Source: Bacteroidota bacterium
GTDB lineage: Bacteria; Bacteroidota; Bacteroidia; Bacteroidales; Prolixibacteraceae
Direction of reading: 5' to 3'
NCBI GenBank assembly: GCA_030698405.1
Contig: JAUYMU010000102.1
Location: 1 to 56,233, forward strand
DNA length: 56,233 nt
Shown here: positions 14,488 through 24,522 of the stretch, piece after piece
Position numbering within the stretch: the stretch's first letter is position 1
Layout: the number at the start of each line of letters is the position of its first letter
Notes under the pieces: model-generated
Seen by the model: only the letters and a program-made list of their open reading frames with translations
Told to the model about the DNA's origin: nothing
Databases searched by the model: none
Made by a program: the position numbers and the translations under genes

Positions 14488-16839
14488 TTAATTAATTGAA
14501 ATTTCATCAATAAACATCCATGCAGGATTTCCTTCGCCAACGTGACCTTTGGGGCATCTGCCCAAATTTTGGGATACTATTTTGACAAAACTGACAGGTG
14601 CCGGATCAAACGAAGCCAAAAAATCCTTCAGTTGTTTTTCTCCTGAAAGCGGATCCACATCATTTAAAACCTCTGCCACTTTCTGAAATCTAACGCCATC
14701 TTCAGAAACAAAGAATTCCATCTTCTTCGGGAAGAAGATATAAGCACCGGCATTTTGAAGTGATCCGACCGAGATGCTGCTAATTTCGGTCGGCTCGTGC
14801 AAGTCAATCACCACTTCCATGTTGGTTGCCGACCAGCCCTGCCATTCGCCGTCCTGATGGTTGGTGGTTCCCCGAATACCGTTCACAAGTGTATATTCCC
14901 CCGAACCTTTGTAATATTCGCTGAAAGGAAACCGGTATTTTACTGGCTTTACGGTTGCTTTGTTGATGTTAAATGACTGGCTCATTGTTTTTTCGTAAGG
15001 AATCCCATTGGCAAAAGTTATTGCTTTCAAGGTCGATGTTTTATCGAGCAGTACCGGTTCTGAATAAATGGTTGATAAATTTGTTGGTTCACTGCCATCG
15101 GTTGTGTAATGAATTTCTACGCCGGGAAGTTCACTGTTCAAACTCACTGCGAGCTGTTTTTTCTCCGCATTGAACTCGGTTTTTGCCGAAACCTTGTAGG
15201 CGCTTTTCGAATAGTTGATTCCCATCTGGTCGTATCGTTTCATAAACAATTGAATACGGCGCGAAAAATCTTCCCAGTTGCGTACTTCTTTCTGACTCCA
15301 AACGGCTTCGGCCAATGCTGCAACTCGCGGAAAAGTCATGTATTCTGCATGTTTCAGATCGGGCACATATTCTGTCCAAAGATTGGCTTGTCCGCCCAAA
15401 ATATGTTTTGCTGCATCGGCACTTAATTCTTCAGGAACAGGATTGAAACTATACACTTTACTGAGCGGCAAATAACCGCCAATCGCCAATGGTTCCTGAT
15501 CCATCGAGCCTTGATAATAGTCGATGTAACAGTGCGAATTTGGGGTCATTACCACATCGTGTCCCTGATTGGCAGCATCAACGCCTCCCTGAAATCCGCG
15601 CCAGCTCATAACTGTAGCTTCAGCAGGCAATCCACCTTCCAGAATTTCGTCCCAGCCAAGCAGCACTTTTCCTTTCGAATGGAGAAATTTTTCCACCCGT
15701 TTGATGAAATAACTTTGCAGTTCGTGCATGTCTTTCAGTCCTTCGGTTTTGACCCGTTTTCTACAATCCGGACATTTTTCCCATTCGGTTTTCGTTGCTT
15801 CATCGCCTCCGATGTGAATGTATTTCGAAGGGAAAAGATCGATCACTTCGGTTAAAACATCTTCAAGGAACATGAATGTAGAATCTTTTCCGGCGCAATA
15901 AATATCGGTGATGGGCCAGACGCCGCCCGGAAGAACGGTAAACGGCCCTCCAGTACACGAATACTGCGGATAGGCTGCCAGTGCGGAGGTAACATGCGCA
16001 GGCAGTTCAATTTCGGGCACAATGGTTATAAAACGACTTTGGGCATAGGCCACCATTTCTTTGATATCTTCCTGGGTATAAAATCCGCCGTAAGTAGCAG
16101 TTTCGCCGGGTTCCTGTTTCGGGCGCGAGTTCCAGTGCTTGTCTTCGCGGTCAACCCGCCATGCGCCAATTTCTGTCAGTTTGGGATATTTTTTGATTTC
16201 AATCCGCCAACCCTGATCATCGACCAAATGCAGGTGCAGTGTGTTGATTTTGTGAATTGCCAGATGGTCGATCATGCGCAGAACATCTTCTTTTGGGAAA
16301 AAATGGCGCGAAACATCGAGCATATAACCGCGCCATTCGAATGCAGGACCATCCGAAATGCTGACAGCCGGAACCAGCCATTCAATTTCTTGCTGGTTCA
16401 AAGTACCTTCAATTTCTATCGGAAGCAATTGACGCAAAGTTTGCACGGCATAATAGAAACCGGCAGGTTTGGCCGCTTTGATTTCGATGCGGTTTTCCGA
16501 TACTTCCAGCGAATAGGCTTCAGGCGCCATCACAGGTTCTGTCCTGAAATAAACCTGATTGGAACCCTCGTCGCCACCCACAATAATATCCAGTTTGTAT
16601 CCTGAAGCTTTTCCAAAGAGTTCAGAAAAACCATCAGCAATAACCTTTTGGTCAACACTTTCGACCACCAGCCGGGTGCTTTTTTTGAATTTGAAAGACG
16701 ATTCGCCCAAAATCATTTTTTGAGGTTGGGGGATGAGCGCAAGTTCGCTTTCAGTGAAAGTTTTATTGGGTTCGCAACTTGAAAATACGAATGTGCAAAC
16801 CAAAATAAACAGTCCGGGTAATACATTTCTACGATTCAT
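14488..16839 (-). CDS. Beta-N-acetylhexosaminidase, GH20, lipoprotein
   Basis: The 783-residue protein has a lipoprotein signal (Cys22 in FSSC), a GH20b N-terminal domain (about 35-160) and a GH20 catalytic barrel (about 165-510). The catalytic pair Asp346-Glu347 is in HIGGDEATKTEW; LHLHLVDDQGWR and the Trp pockets are present. It continues with a chitobiase-type C-terminal beta domain (about 550-630) and an F5/8 type C-like carbohydrate-binding domain at the end. It removes terminal GlcNAc or GalNAc from glycans at the cell surface. The length and domain order are usual for Bacteroidota enzymes. Confidence 0.95.
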   Translation of the reverse strand: MNRRNVLPGLFILVCTFVFSSCEPNKTFTESELALIPQPQKMILGESSFKFKKSTRLVVESVDQKVIADGFSELFGKASGYKLDIIVGGDEGSNQVYFRTEPVMAPEAYSLEVSENRIEIKAAKPAGFYYAVQTLRQLLPIEIEGTLNQQEIEWLVPAVSISDGPAFEWRGYMLDVSRHFFPKEDVLRMIDHLAIHKINTLHLHLVDDQGWRIEIKKYPKLTEIGAWRVDREDKHWNSRPKQEPGETATYGGFYTQEDIKEMVAYAQSRFITIVPEIELPAHVTSALAAYPQYSCTGGPFTVLPGGVWPITDIYCAGKDSTFMFLEDVLTEVIDLFPSKYIHIGGDEATKTEWEKCPDCRKRVKTEGLKDMHELQSYFIKRVEKFLHSKGKVLLGWDEILEGGLPAEATVMSWRGFQGGVDAANQGHDVVMTPNSHCYIDYYQGSMDQEPLAIGGYLPLSKVYSFNPVPEELSADAAKHILGGQANLWTEYVPDLKHAEYMTFPRVAALAEAVWSQKEVRNWEDFSRRIQLFMKRYDQMGINYSKSAYKVSAKTEFNAEKKQLAVSLNSELPGVEIHYTTDGSEPTNLSTIYSEPVLLDKTSTLKAITFANGIPYEKTMSQSFNINKATVKPVKYRFPFSEYYKGSGEYTLVNGIRGTTNHQDGEWQGWSATNMEVVIDLHEPTEISSISVGSLQNAGAYIFFPKKMEFFVSEDGVRFQKVAEVLNDVDPLSGEKQLKDFLASFDPAPVSFVKIVSQNLGRCPKGHVGEGNPAWMFIDEISIN

Positions 16840-16971
16840 TTTTCAAACTTAATGAGTGATTGATCCTGAAGCAGTTTCAAATGGCAAGATAGCACAATAT
16901 GTCCAATTGTAAAAGAATGGAATCGGGGGTTTGTTATTTATCAGCAAAATCGGTTGGAAACCTACAATTTT

Positions 16972-17982
16972 TTAATGCCGGCCGCCAAACGACACCATCT
17001 TCTGAATTTGTTCATCCCACAAACGAAGCTTTAACGACTTCATGCTCATCATAAAAGTTACAGGTTTTACTTCTTTGAAGATCGTGTTTTCGCGGTAGCA
17101 TTTCGACAAATAGTAGTTCGGGATTCGGGCATTCAGGTGGTGAATATGGTGAAACCCAATATTTCCGGAGAACCATTGCAACAATTTTGGAAACTTGACA
17201 AATGAACTGCCTTCCAGTGCCACTGTCCGGTAATTCCATTCTTTATTTCTGAACCACGTTACATTTTCGTATTGGTGTTGCAGATAGAAAAGCCATAATC
17301 CGGAAATCGCTGCAATGTATAGGATCGAAAGCTGGATGATCACGAACGTACCAGCCCCGATTGCCAGACTCATGCCTGTAAAGATGAGCAGAAGTGCCGC
17401 ATTGGTGAAATACACATTCATTTTTTCCTTTTTGGTCATTCCTTTGTTAGTCAGCCGGTTTTGAATCAGAAACACATACAACGAACCCAACCCGAACATC
17501 ACAAAAGGGTTGCGGTAAATCCGGTATTTGATCCGGTCCAATTTGTTGCCTGCCAGATATTCTTCTTTGGTCATGGTCCAAACATCGCCAACGCCACGTT
17601 TGTCGAGATTGCCAACAGTGCCGTGATGCTTCATGTGCTGGTTGTGCCACTTGTCATAAGGTGTAAATGCCAGTATCCCGAAAAACATTCCAACCATCCG
17701 GTTTATCTTTTGCGATTTAAAATACGATCCGTGTCCGCAATCGTGGAAAATAATGAACAGCCGCACTAAAAAACCTGCTGCCAGAACAATTAAAAAAGCA
17801 GTCAGCCAATACGAAATGGAAAGGCTGAAATTGATTAATACCCACAGTCCAACGTAAGGAATAAATGTATTGGATATTTGCCAGATACTTCTTCCGAGGT
17901 TGGGTGATTGATATTTTTCTATGTTTTTGCTGATAGCTATCCAGGGATTAACTTCCTGATTGATTTGTGCTGATGTTTCCAT
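16972..17982 (-). CDS. Membrane fatty acid desaturase
   Basis: The 336-residue protein has four or more hydrophobic helices and the three histidine boxes of membrane diiron desaturases: HDCGH (80-84), HNQHMKHH (113-120) and HHIHH (278-282). The pattern fits the acyl-lipid omega-type desaturases, which insert a double bond into membrane lipid acyl chains using oxygen. That implies at least occasional aerobic life. It stands alone, with about 130 bases to the GH20 gene and a divergent sigma factor gene on the other side. Confidence 0.9.
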   Translation of the reverse strand: METSAQINQEVNPWIAISKNIEKYQSPNLGRSIWQISNTFIPYVGLWVLINFSLSISYWLTAFLIVLAAGFLVRLFIIFHDCGHGSYFKSQKINRMVGMFFGILAFTPYDKWHNQHMKHHGTVGNLDKRGVGDVWTMTKEEYLAGNKLDRIKYRIYRNPFVMFGLGSLYVFLIQNRLTNKGMTKKEKMNVYFTNAALLLIFTGMSLAIGAGTFVIIQLSILYIAAISGLWLFYLQHQYENVTWFRNKEWNYRTVALEGSSFVKFPKLLQWFSGNIGFHHIHHLNARIPNYYLSKCYRENTIFKEVKPVTFMMSMKSLKLRLWDEQIQKMVSFGGRH

Positions 17983-18089
17983 TGATTTCTTCAGTTAAAA
18001 ATACTATCATCCGGTTTGTTAAACGTTTTTGTACAACTTTTGGTTGTTCTAGTTGTGTTAAAACTATTTAAGATGCTGATTATTCGCGA

Positions 18090-18097
18090 TACATTTG
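18090..18097 (+). promoter_or_regulatory. -7 box TACATTTG upstream of the sigma factor gene
   Basis: An exact match to TAnnTTTG. It lies inside the longest open frame, which argues that translation starts downstream, at 18116 or 18185. No TTG -33 box is at the usual spacing. Confidence 0.45.
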
Positions 18098-18184
18098 ATT
18101 CGCTTAAGTCAGAACATGAATTTTTTGCCTGAAAAATGTAACCAACGGCTTATAGATCTTACTAAATGGACAAAGCGTTTAACA

Positions 18185-18700
18185 ATGAGGGAAACCAAGG
18201 AAGAACAGTTTAAAAAGATCGTTGCCGAAAACGGCGACCGGATCACGCGAATCTGCCGCTATTACAATCCGGACAAGGAAGATCAGAAAGACATGGTTCA
18301 GGAAATTCTAGTGAATATCTGGAACAGCCTGGACAAATTTCGAGGCGAATCTGCCATCAGCACCTGGATTTACCGGATTGCCATAAATACTTCGCTCAGT
18401 TTCACAGGTAAGGCTTTTCGTCACATGAAGATGCAAATCAACACCGATCAGCAAAATCTGAATATGCTGATCGAGGACGATGACCTGGAAGCAAAATTGA
18501 AGCAGGAAGCTGATCTGGAACAATTGCAAACGCAACTCAACCAGTTGTCGGTCATCGATAAAGCTTTGATTTCACTGTTGCTTGAAGGACTTTCGATGCG
18601 CGAAATCGCCGATGTGATTGGCCTTACCGAACCAAATGTGAAGGTAAAGATCCATAGGATTAAGGAAGAACTTAAAAGGAATATGAGTAAAAACAAGTAG
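18185..18700 (+). CDS. ECF-type RNA polymerase sigma factor
   Basis: About 171 residues from MRETKEEQF. Region 2 is seen as DQKDMVQEILVNIWNSLDKF with STWIYRIAINTSL, and region 4 as LSMREIADVIGLTEPNVKVKIHRIKEEL. The start at 18185 matches the usual beginning of this sigma group and leaves room for a -7 box at 18090. It is followed 22 bases later by a membrane protein that may control it. It probably directs an envelope-related regulon, but the target promoter is unknown. Confidence 0.9.
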   Translation: MRETKEEQFKKIVAENGDRITRICRYYNPDKEDQKDMVQEILVNIWNSLDKFRGESAISTWIYRIAINTSLSFTGKAFRHMKMQINTDQQNLNMLIEDDDLEAKLKQEADLEQLQTQLNQLSVIDKALISLLLEGLSMREIADVIGLTEPNVKVKIHRIKEELKRNMSKNK

Positions 18701-18722
18701 AATTCTTATAAACACAACAATC

Positions 18723-19283
18723 ATGGAAACAAATCATATTAATCAATCACCCATCGATCTCGAAATATTAATCAGCGACCTGAAAACCGAAGATGCAAGA
18801 AACCTGAAGTTGATGCACCAAATGCAGCAACTCATGTGGGGAATTGCATCAGTCTATGTCTTTATTATTGCATTAAAATTTATTATGACCTCCCCGTGGT
18901 TTGAGAAATTAGGCGGATTTCTGACCTTGGTGGCACTTGTTGCATTCGCATTAATTTTCCGAAACTATCACAAGGAATACAAATCGATAGATTATGGCAT
19001 TCCAACCATTCAAATGCTACAAAAAGCTGCTATCCGATACGGTTTATTACAATCGCGGGTTTTGTACATAGTTGTTCCTATCATTTTAGAAGGCATCGGG
19101 TTAAATCTAATGATGTACGATAATTTTACTGATCTTGAGCCACTGAACCGAATTCTGTTTTTTCAAATGAGCTATTTCTTGGTGATGGTGATTGCATTTA
19201 TAATCGGATATGTCATCTGGAAGAAACTTCAAAAACCACTTCGCGATCATGCTCTGGCTTTATTAAGAGAGTTTGAATCCTGA
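18723..19283 (+). CDS. Four-helix membrane protein, possible partner of the sigma factor
   Basis: A 186-residue protein with a soluble N-terminal part (about 35 residues) and four hydrophobic segments near 36-56, 64-80, 110-130 and 145-165, ending in a short charged tail. It follows the ECF sigma gene by 22 bases, the position of anti-sigma factors. It lacks the FecR, RskA or zinc-finger features of known types, so an anti-sigma role is only an inference. The soluble part DLEILISDLKTEDARNLKL could be the sigma-contacting region. Confidence 0.65.
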   Translation: METNHINQSPIDLEILISDLKTEDARNLKLMHQMQQLMWGIASVYVFIIALKFIMTSPWFEKLGGFLTLVALVAFALIFRNYHKEYKSIDYGIPTIQMLQKAAIRYGLLQSRVLYIVVPIILEGIGLNLMMYDNFTDLEPLNRILFFQMSYFLVMVIAFIIGYVIWKKLQKPLRDHALALLREFES

Positions 19284-19331
19284 TTTAACCTGAAAAATTG
19301 TTTATTTTGTGGTGAACCTGAAATTTTCAAA

Positions 19332-21986
19332 ATGGCATCCAAAATTTATTCGGCAATCCTGATTTTCCTTCTTTTTGTGTCTTGCTCAAAGCAGCCGGTA
19401 CTCATCCAAAATCCGGAACGACTGACCGATATTCAGCGTATGTTGACGGTTCAAAAAGAAATGACTTCGAAGAGTCAGATTCCAATCTGGGATATATTTG
19501 ACGAGCAACTTTCTCCGGAAGAAAAACAAGCTATGGAGTTTTTGTATGCATACATGCCATTGAGCGATCTGGCGGATTATAAACCAGATTTTTTCCTGAA
19601 GAATACACAATTTAGCCTGAAATCCCGTCAGGAAATGCCGTGGGGAAAGAACATTCCGGAGGAAGAATTCCTGCATTTTGTTTTGCCTTTGCGGGTGAAC
19701 AACGAAAACCTCGATAATTTCCGGGAAGTGATGTACGACGAAATCACCCAACGCGTGAAAGGCATGGACATGAAACAGGCCGCGCTGGAAATCAATCACT
19801 GGTGCCACGAAAAAGTAAACTACCGCGGAACCGATTCGCGTACCAGCGCACCGCTCAGCACTGTGAAAAAGACTTTCGGACGTTGCGGCGAAGAATCTAC
19901 TTTCACCGTTACCGCTATGCGTACCGCCGGAATACCCGCCCGTCAGGTTTACACGCCACGCTGGGCGCATTCCGATGACAACCATGCCTGGGTGGAAGTC
20001 TGGATCGATGGGAAATGGAATTATCTGGGTGCATGTGAGCCTGATGTTGACCTGAACATGGGTTGGTTCAGCGAGCCTGCCACACGAATTATGCTGGTTC
20101 ATACCCGCGCTTATGGCCATTATTTAGGGAATGAAAACGTGATTGTGGGAGAAGACCGCTTTTCGGAACTGAATCTGAGTCCGAACTATGCCACCACCAA
20201 AAAAGTTACAGTTTCGGTGAAGAACTCCGACGGAACATCTGCCGACAGCGCGAAAGTGGAATATCAGCTTTACAATTATGCAGAATATTACCCGATTGCA
20301 AAAGCATTTACAATTACGAGCGGAACGGCCAGCCTGATAACCGGCATGGGCGATCTGGTCGTGTGGGCAGCCAAAGACGGAATGTTCGCCTACAAAAAAC
20401 TTTCGGTTCCTGAAACTGATACACTCGAACTTGTGCTTAACCAGTTGGTTCCCGCAAACGAAAGTGAGTCTTTTGATTTGGTTCCGCCACATGCCGCCAA
20501 AGTAGAACTAAACGTAACCGAAGAAGCCCGAAAAGAGAACGATCGGCGTTTGGCGCTGGAAGATTCCATTCGGAATGCAACGATGGCCACTTTTAAAGAT
20601 TCGGTTTGGATTACAGAATTTGCCGCCAGAACAAAACTTCCGGCTGACACAATCGCCCGGTTTATAAAATTAAGCTACGGAAACTGGGATCAGATTTCGG
20701 TTTACCTTGAAAAAAATTCTTCGCAATATAGAAATACGGTTCTCGAATTGGCCATTCAGATTGCCGACAAAGATTACAGCGATGCGCCCGAATCCATTCT
20801 GACGGATCATTTGGTGCAAACAGCAAAATTTGAATCACAAAAGTTGGTTCGCTCGAAAGAACTGTTTACCCGGTATGTTTTGTCGCCCCGGATTGCGCTT
20901 GAAAACCTGAGCCCATGGCGAAGCTTTCTGAGCAATGCTTTTGGCGCTGAAATGGCACAATCAACCCGAAACGACATTTCAGTTTTGACCAACTGGATTC
21001 GCGAAAAAATCCGCATCAATACTGTTGCCAATCTTCATTCACGTGCACCCATTTCGCCAATTGGCGTTTACAATTTGCGGGTAGCCGATCCGCTTTCGCG
21101 CGATATTTTCTTTGTTGCAGCCTGCCGTACTTTTGGTATTCCGGCGCGTTTAAATCCTGAAACCCAAATTTCGGAGTACCATAAAAACGGTGAATGGCTG
21201 CGTGCCGGTTTCGATCCCGCAGCAAATACGCAGCCGGATAAAGGTTTGCTGAAACTGACAGATAAAAACAATCCGGTGGTTCCGCAATATTACCTTCACT
21301 ACACCATTGGTTTCCTGAAAGATGGCTTTTACCGTACCCTCGAATTTCCTGAAGGTGGCAGTCTGACCAATCAGGAAAAACCCATCGAACTGGAAGTTGG
21401 GCAGTACTCGCTTGTTACCGGTAACCGACAGGAAGATGGTTCGGTGCTGAGCCAGATGACTTTTTTCAGCATTGAAAAAGGTAAATTAACCACCGTTCCG
21501 GTTGAATTACGCAAACAGGCCGGCGAGCTGAAACCTTCAGGAAAATTAAATTTGGGGCAGCTGAGTCTTGAAAAAGACGGAAAAGTCGTGAGCCTATCGT
21601 CGCTGGTTGCCGGAAATTATTCAGTGTTGGTGGTACTCGATCCCGACAAAGAACCTTCGAAGCACATCCTGAACGATTTAGGCCCGTATGTCGATCATTT
21701 TAACAAGTGGGGCGGACAATTTGTGTTTGCCATGCCCGCCGAAAAAGCCGGTCAGGCAGGAGTGCTGAAAACGTATCAGTTACCGGCAAAAATGGAAAGT
21801 GGTATTGATCCTGACGACCAGATTCTGAATGCGATTTCGGCCATTTATGGCACCGGGTTAAAAGATAAACTGCCGCTTGTGTTGTTCTGCGATGCCTCCG
21901 GAAATGTTTATCTGTTTTCGTCGGGCTACAAAATCGGCATGGGCGAGCAATTGCTGAAAGTGATTTCGGCCATCGAATCGAATTAA
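19332..21986 (+). CDS. Transglutaminase-like lipoprotein
   Basis: The 884-residue protein begins with a lipoprotein signal (Cys18 in LFVSC). A transglutaminase core lies at about 150-245 with Cys185 in GRCGEES, His218 in DNHAW and Asp238 in GACEPD. A second weaker core near residues 590-640 (FFVAACRTFGIPARL) keeps its Cys but shows no clear His/Asp, so it may be a degenerate duplicate. A beta-rich middle domain and a thioredoxin-like C-terminal part (about 755-880) follow. Family members usually hydrolyse or cross-link peptides at the envelope. It lies 48 bases after the sigma-factor partner gene. Its end overlaps the convergent gene by four bases. Confidence 0.85.
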   Translation: MASKIYSAILIFLLFVSCSKQPVLIQNPERLTDIQRMLTVQKEMTSKSQIPIWDIFDEQLSPEEKQAMEFLYAYMPLSDLADYKPDFFLKNTQFSLKSRQEMPWGKNIPEEEFLHFVLPLRVNNENLDNFREVMYDEITQRVKGMDMKQAALEINHWCHEKVNYRGTDSRTSAPLSTVKKTFGRCGEESTFTVTAMRTAGIPARQVYTPRWAHSDDNHAWVEVWIDGKWNYLGACEPDVDLNMGWFSEPATRIMLVHTRAYGHYLGNENVIVGEDRFSELNLSPNYATTKKVTVSVKNSDGTSADSAKVEYQLYNYAEYYPIAKAFTITSGTASLITGMGDLVVWAAKDGMFAYKKLSVPETDTLELVLNQLVPANESESFDLVPPHAAKVELNVTEEARKENDRRLALEDSIRNATMATFKDSVWITEFAARTKLPADTIARFIKLSYGNWDQISVYLEKNSSQYRNTVLELAIQIADKDYSDAPESILTDHLVQTAKFESQKLVRSKELFTRYVLSPRIALENLSPWRSFLSNAFGAEMAQSTRNDISVLTNWIREKIRINTVANLHSRAPISPIGVYNLRVADPLSRDIFFVAACRTFGIPARLNPETQISEYHKNGEWLRAGFDPAANTQPDKGLLKLTDKNNPVVPQYYLHYTIGFLKDGFYRTLEFPEGGSLTNQEKPIELEVGQYSLVTGNRQEDGSVLSQMTFFSIEKGKLTTVPVELRKQAGELKPSGKLNLGQLSLEKDGKVVSLSSLVAGNYSVLVVLDPDKEPSKHILNDLGPYVDHFNKWGGQFVFAMPAEKAGQAGVLKTYQLPAKMESGIDPDDQILNAISAIYGTGLKDKLPLVLFCDASGNVYLFSSGYKIGMGEQLLKVISAIESN

Positions 21987-23209
21987 AATCCAATATCATA
22001 AACCATCAGCGAATTTCCATGCCTCAGGTAAAGCCTGCGATCATGAATTACAGGATGCGCCCAGTGTTCGCCGGTTCCCTGCGAAATATCGAATTTGCTT
22101 TTGATGGTAAAATGGTCGGGACCCATGTCAACCAAAGCAAACTGGCCTTTTTCGCTGTAGCAATAGTACAAACCGTCGGCATAAATAATTACACCATTGC
22201 CAAAATCAGACGAGATTAATTTTTCATTCCCGGTTTTGGTGTCTACAGCATACCAGTCGTTTTTCCGGTAGGTTGACCCGTAGATAAACCCTTCATTTAT
22301 GATTATCCCTCCCATCAGGTTCTGTAGTTTTTCGTTTCTCCAGAGTTGTTCAACATTTTTTCCGTCGGCGGATAATTTCAGTGCCACCGTTCCGGAGTTC
22401 TTTTCGCCCGATGCGCTCGAACAATAAATCACTCCGTCTATATAAACCGGCGTATTGGCGTGTATTTTATTTCTTTGCTGCTGCTCGGTTCTCCAGTATA
22501 ATTCACCGGTTTCGGCATCAAGTCCAATCACCGACATGGCAGTCATGGTTACAATCAACCTTGTGCCGTTATGATTTGCAATTACCGGAGAACAATAGGC
22601 CGCCGGTTCACCAAATCCTTTGCTCGTCCAGATTGTTTCACCTGTAAACCTGTTCAATGCAACCACATTATTTTCTTTTCCGCCCGGCGTGCAAATAATC
22701 CGGTCGCCATCAACCAGCAACGATTCGGTCATGCCCCATTGAATATTTTCGGCATCGAATTTTTCAAGCAGATTGACAGACCATTTTATATCTCCTGAAA
22801 TGGCATCGAAACAGTAAACAACTCCCTGCCCGCTTACAAGATAAACCAATTTGCCAACCACCGTTGGTGTTGACCGTGGACCTGTATAATTTGTAAACCA
22901 CTCCAATCCATATTCTTTTTTCCATAGGAGTTTTCCTTTCAAATCAAAAGAATAAAGAAATCCGGTGGAATCGGGCATTCCGGTTGTGAAAAGTCTTTCT
23001 TCTCCAATACCAACGGAACTGTGCCCGGCTCCAAGTCCATCAAAAGACCACGACAAGGTTGGACCACCTTCAGGCCAATCTTTTAATAACCCTTTTTCAG
23101 AATAAATACCATCGCGGTTAGGGCCGCGCCAATTTGAATAATCGCTGCTCTTTGTGAATGCAAAGAGGATAAACAATCCGAAAAGCGGGATCAACTTATT
23201 TTTTGCCAT
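21983..23209 (-). CDS. PQQ-type beta-propeller protein
   Basis: The 408-residue protein has a signal peptide (LIPLFGLFILFAF) and the opening NWRGPNRDGIYSEKG seen in PQQ-like repeat proteins. Repeats with G-x-L-x-W-K/T motifs and AxDxxTG turns follow along the whole length. Such proteins form seven- or eight-bladed propellers in the periplasm; many do not bind PQQ and no dehydrogenase residues are evident here. It overlaps the transglutaminase gene tail-to-tail by four bases. Confidence 0.85.
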   Translation of the reverse strand: MAKNKLIPLFGLFILFAFTKSSDYSNWRGPNRDGIYSEKGLLKDWPEGGPTLSWSFDGLGAGHSSVGIGEERLFTTGMPDSTGFLYSFDLKGKLLWKKEYGLEWFTNYTGPRSTPTVVGKLVYLVSGQGVVYCFDAISGDIKWSVNLLEKFDAENIQWGMTESLLVDGDRIICTPGGKENNVVALNRFTGETIWTSKGFGEPAAYCSPVIANHNGTRLIVTMTAMSVIGLDAETGELYWRTEQQQRNKIHANTPVYIDGVIYCSSASGEKNSGTVALKLSADGKNVEQLWRNEKLQNLMGGIIINEGFIYGSTYRKNDWYAVDTKTGNEKLISSDFGNGVIIYADGLYYCYSEKGQFALVDMGPDHFTIKSKFDISQGTGEHWAHPVIHDRRLYLRHGNSLMVYDIGF

Positions 23210-23403
23210 GGGACTTTCGTTAAAATTTTCTGAATAAAACTAGAAAAAAAACTGAATATATCCTTTACCTTTTAATAATTTTACCTTTACAATATTATTC
23301 TGTAAGCGCTTTTTCTTAAACTTTCAATTCTGGGTTAAACCATCAGGACAGATGATAGTCAAAAATACTTTAAGTTTTTTCTTTCATACAAGGAATATAA
23401 AAA

Positions 23404-24522
23404 ATGGCAAAACAATCAAGGAATCTCATCAGGATTACAATTACTGTTATATTATTATTTGTCATCGCGGGGATCATTTTCTATCCCAAAATTAAAGCGA
23501 TATTTAAGTCTAAGTCAGAACAAGGCTCAACAGGCATAAGCCCCAGGGGGCAGCAGCCATTGTTTGCCAGCGGATATATTTTGGTTCCCACCGAAATGGA
23601 CGAAATGATTTATAGCACCGCCTCCCTTTTACCTGACGAGGAGGTTGATTTATCGTTTGAAACCCAGGGAAAAGTGGTGGGCATATTCTTCAAGGAAGGC
23701 ACACGGGTTAAGAAGGGGGAGTTGCTGGCAAAAATCAATGATAAGCCCTTGCAAGCGCAACTGCTCAAATTGCGATCGCAAATTAAACTGGTGGAAGAAA
23801 GGGAATTCAGGCAGCGGCAATTACTCGACCGCGATGCAATCAGCCGCGAAAGCTACGATCAGGTAGTGACCGAATTAGAAACCCTGAAGGCCGATGTAAT
23901 GCTGGTGGAAGCCAGGATTGCCGAAACCGAACTGAGGGCTCCCTTTAATGGAACGGTAGGCTTACGAATGATTAGTGAAGGCGCTTATGCCTCCACACAA
24001 ACCAAAATTGTAAAACTGATAAAGTTCAGTCCTTTAAAAATAGAATTTTCCATACCCGAACGCTATGCCGATGAAATCGTTCCGGGATTTCCTATTACCT
24101 TCGAAATTGATGGTTTTCGTGAAAAATTTCAAGCCAGGGTATATGCCATTGAACCGAAGGTGAATATGAACACGCGTACCATTGTTGCGAGGGCATTGTA
24201 CGCCAACTCCAAAGAAGAGCTCAAGCCTGGCCGGTTTGCAAGTGTAAGGGCAAGGTTGTCGCAGATTGAAAATGCTATTTCGATTCCAACTCAGGCGCTC
24301 ATTCCTGAAATGTCCGGGGAGAAAGTGTTTATTCTGCGAAATGGAAGAGCAAAAGAAGTAAAGGTTACAACCGGGCTTCGTACCGAATCGCATATACAGA
24401 TCAGAACCGGACTCGAATTTGGCGATACGCTGCTTACCACGGCAACCCTGCAACTTAGAGACGATCTTCCTGTTCAGCTCGATACTTTGGTTACCAATCA
24501 ACATTTAGTTAACAAATTATAA
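23404..24522 (+). CDS. RND efflux periplasmic adaptor (HlyD/MFP family)
   Basis: The 372-residue protein has an N-terminal membrane anchor (about 10-27), a lipoyl-type half motif near VDLSFETQGKVVGIFFKEGT, a short coiled-coil hairpin (about 120-165), a second half motif at APFNGTVGLRMISEGAYAS, and beta-barrel and membrane-proximal domains. It links the inner-membrane RND pump to the outer-membrane channel. It is first in a three-gene operon: its stop overlaps the pump start (TAATG) and the TolC-like gene overlaps the pump end. Substrates cannot be predicted. Confidence 0.9.
   Translation: MAKQSRNLIRITITVILLFVIAGIIFYPKIKAIFKSKSEQGSTGISPRGQQPLFASGYILVPTEMDEMIYSTASLLPDEEVDLSFETQGKVVGIFFKEGTRVKKGELLAKINDKPLQAQLLKLRSQIKLVEEREFRQRQLLDRDAISRESYDQVVTELETLKADVMLVEARIAETELRAPFNGTVGLRMISEGAYASTQTKIVKLIKFSPLKIEFSIPERYADEIVPGFPITFEIDGFREKFQARVYAIEPKVNMNTRTIVARALYANSKEELKPGRFASVRARLSQIENAISIPTQALIPEMSGEKVFILRNGRAKEVKVTTGLRTESHIQIRTGLEFGDTLLTTATLQLRDDLPVQLDTLVTNQHLVNKL

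Noticed and set aside
16844-16851. TAAGTTTG box as promoter of the GH20 gene
   Set aside because: It lies only 4 bases before the ATG, which would require a leaderless transcript; too little evidence to annotate.
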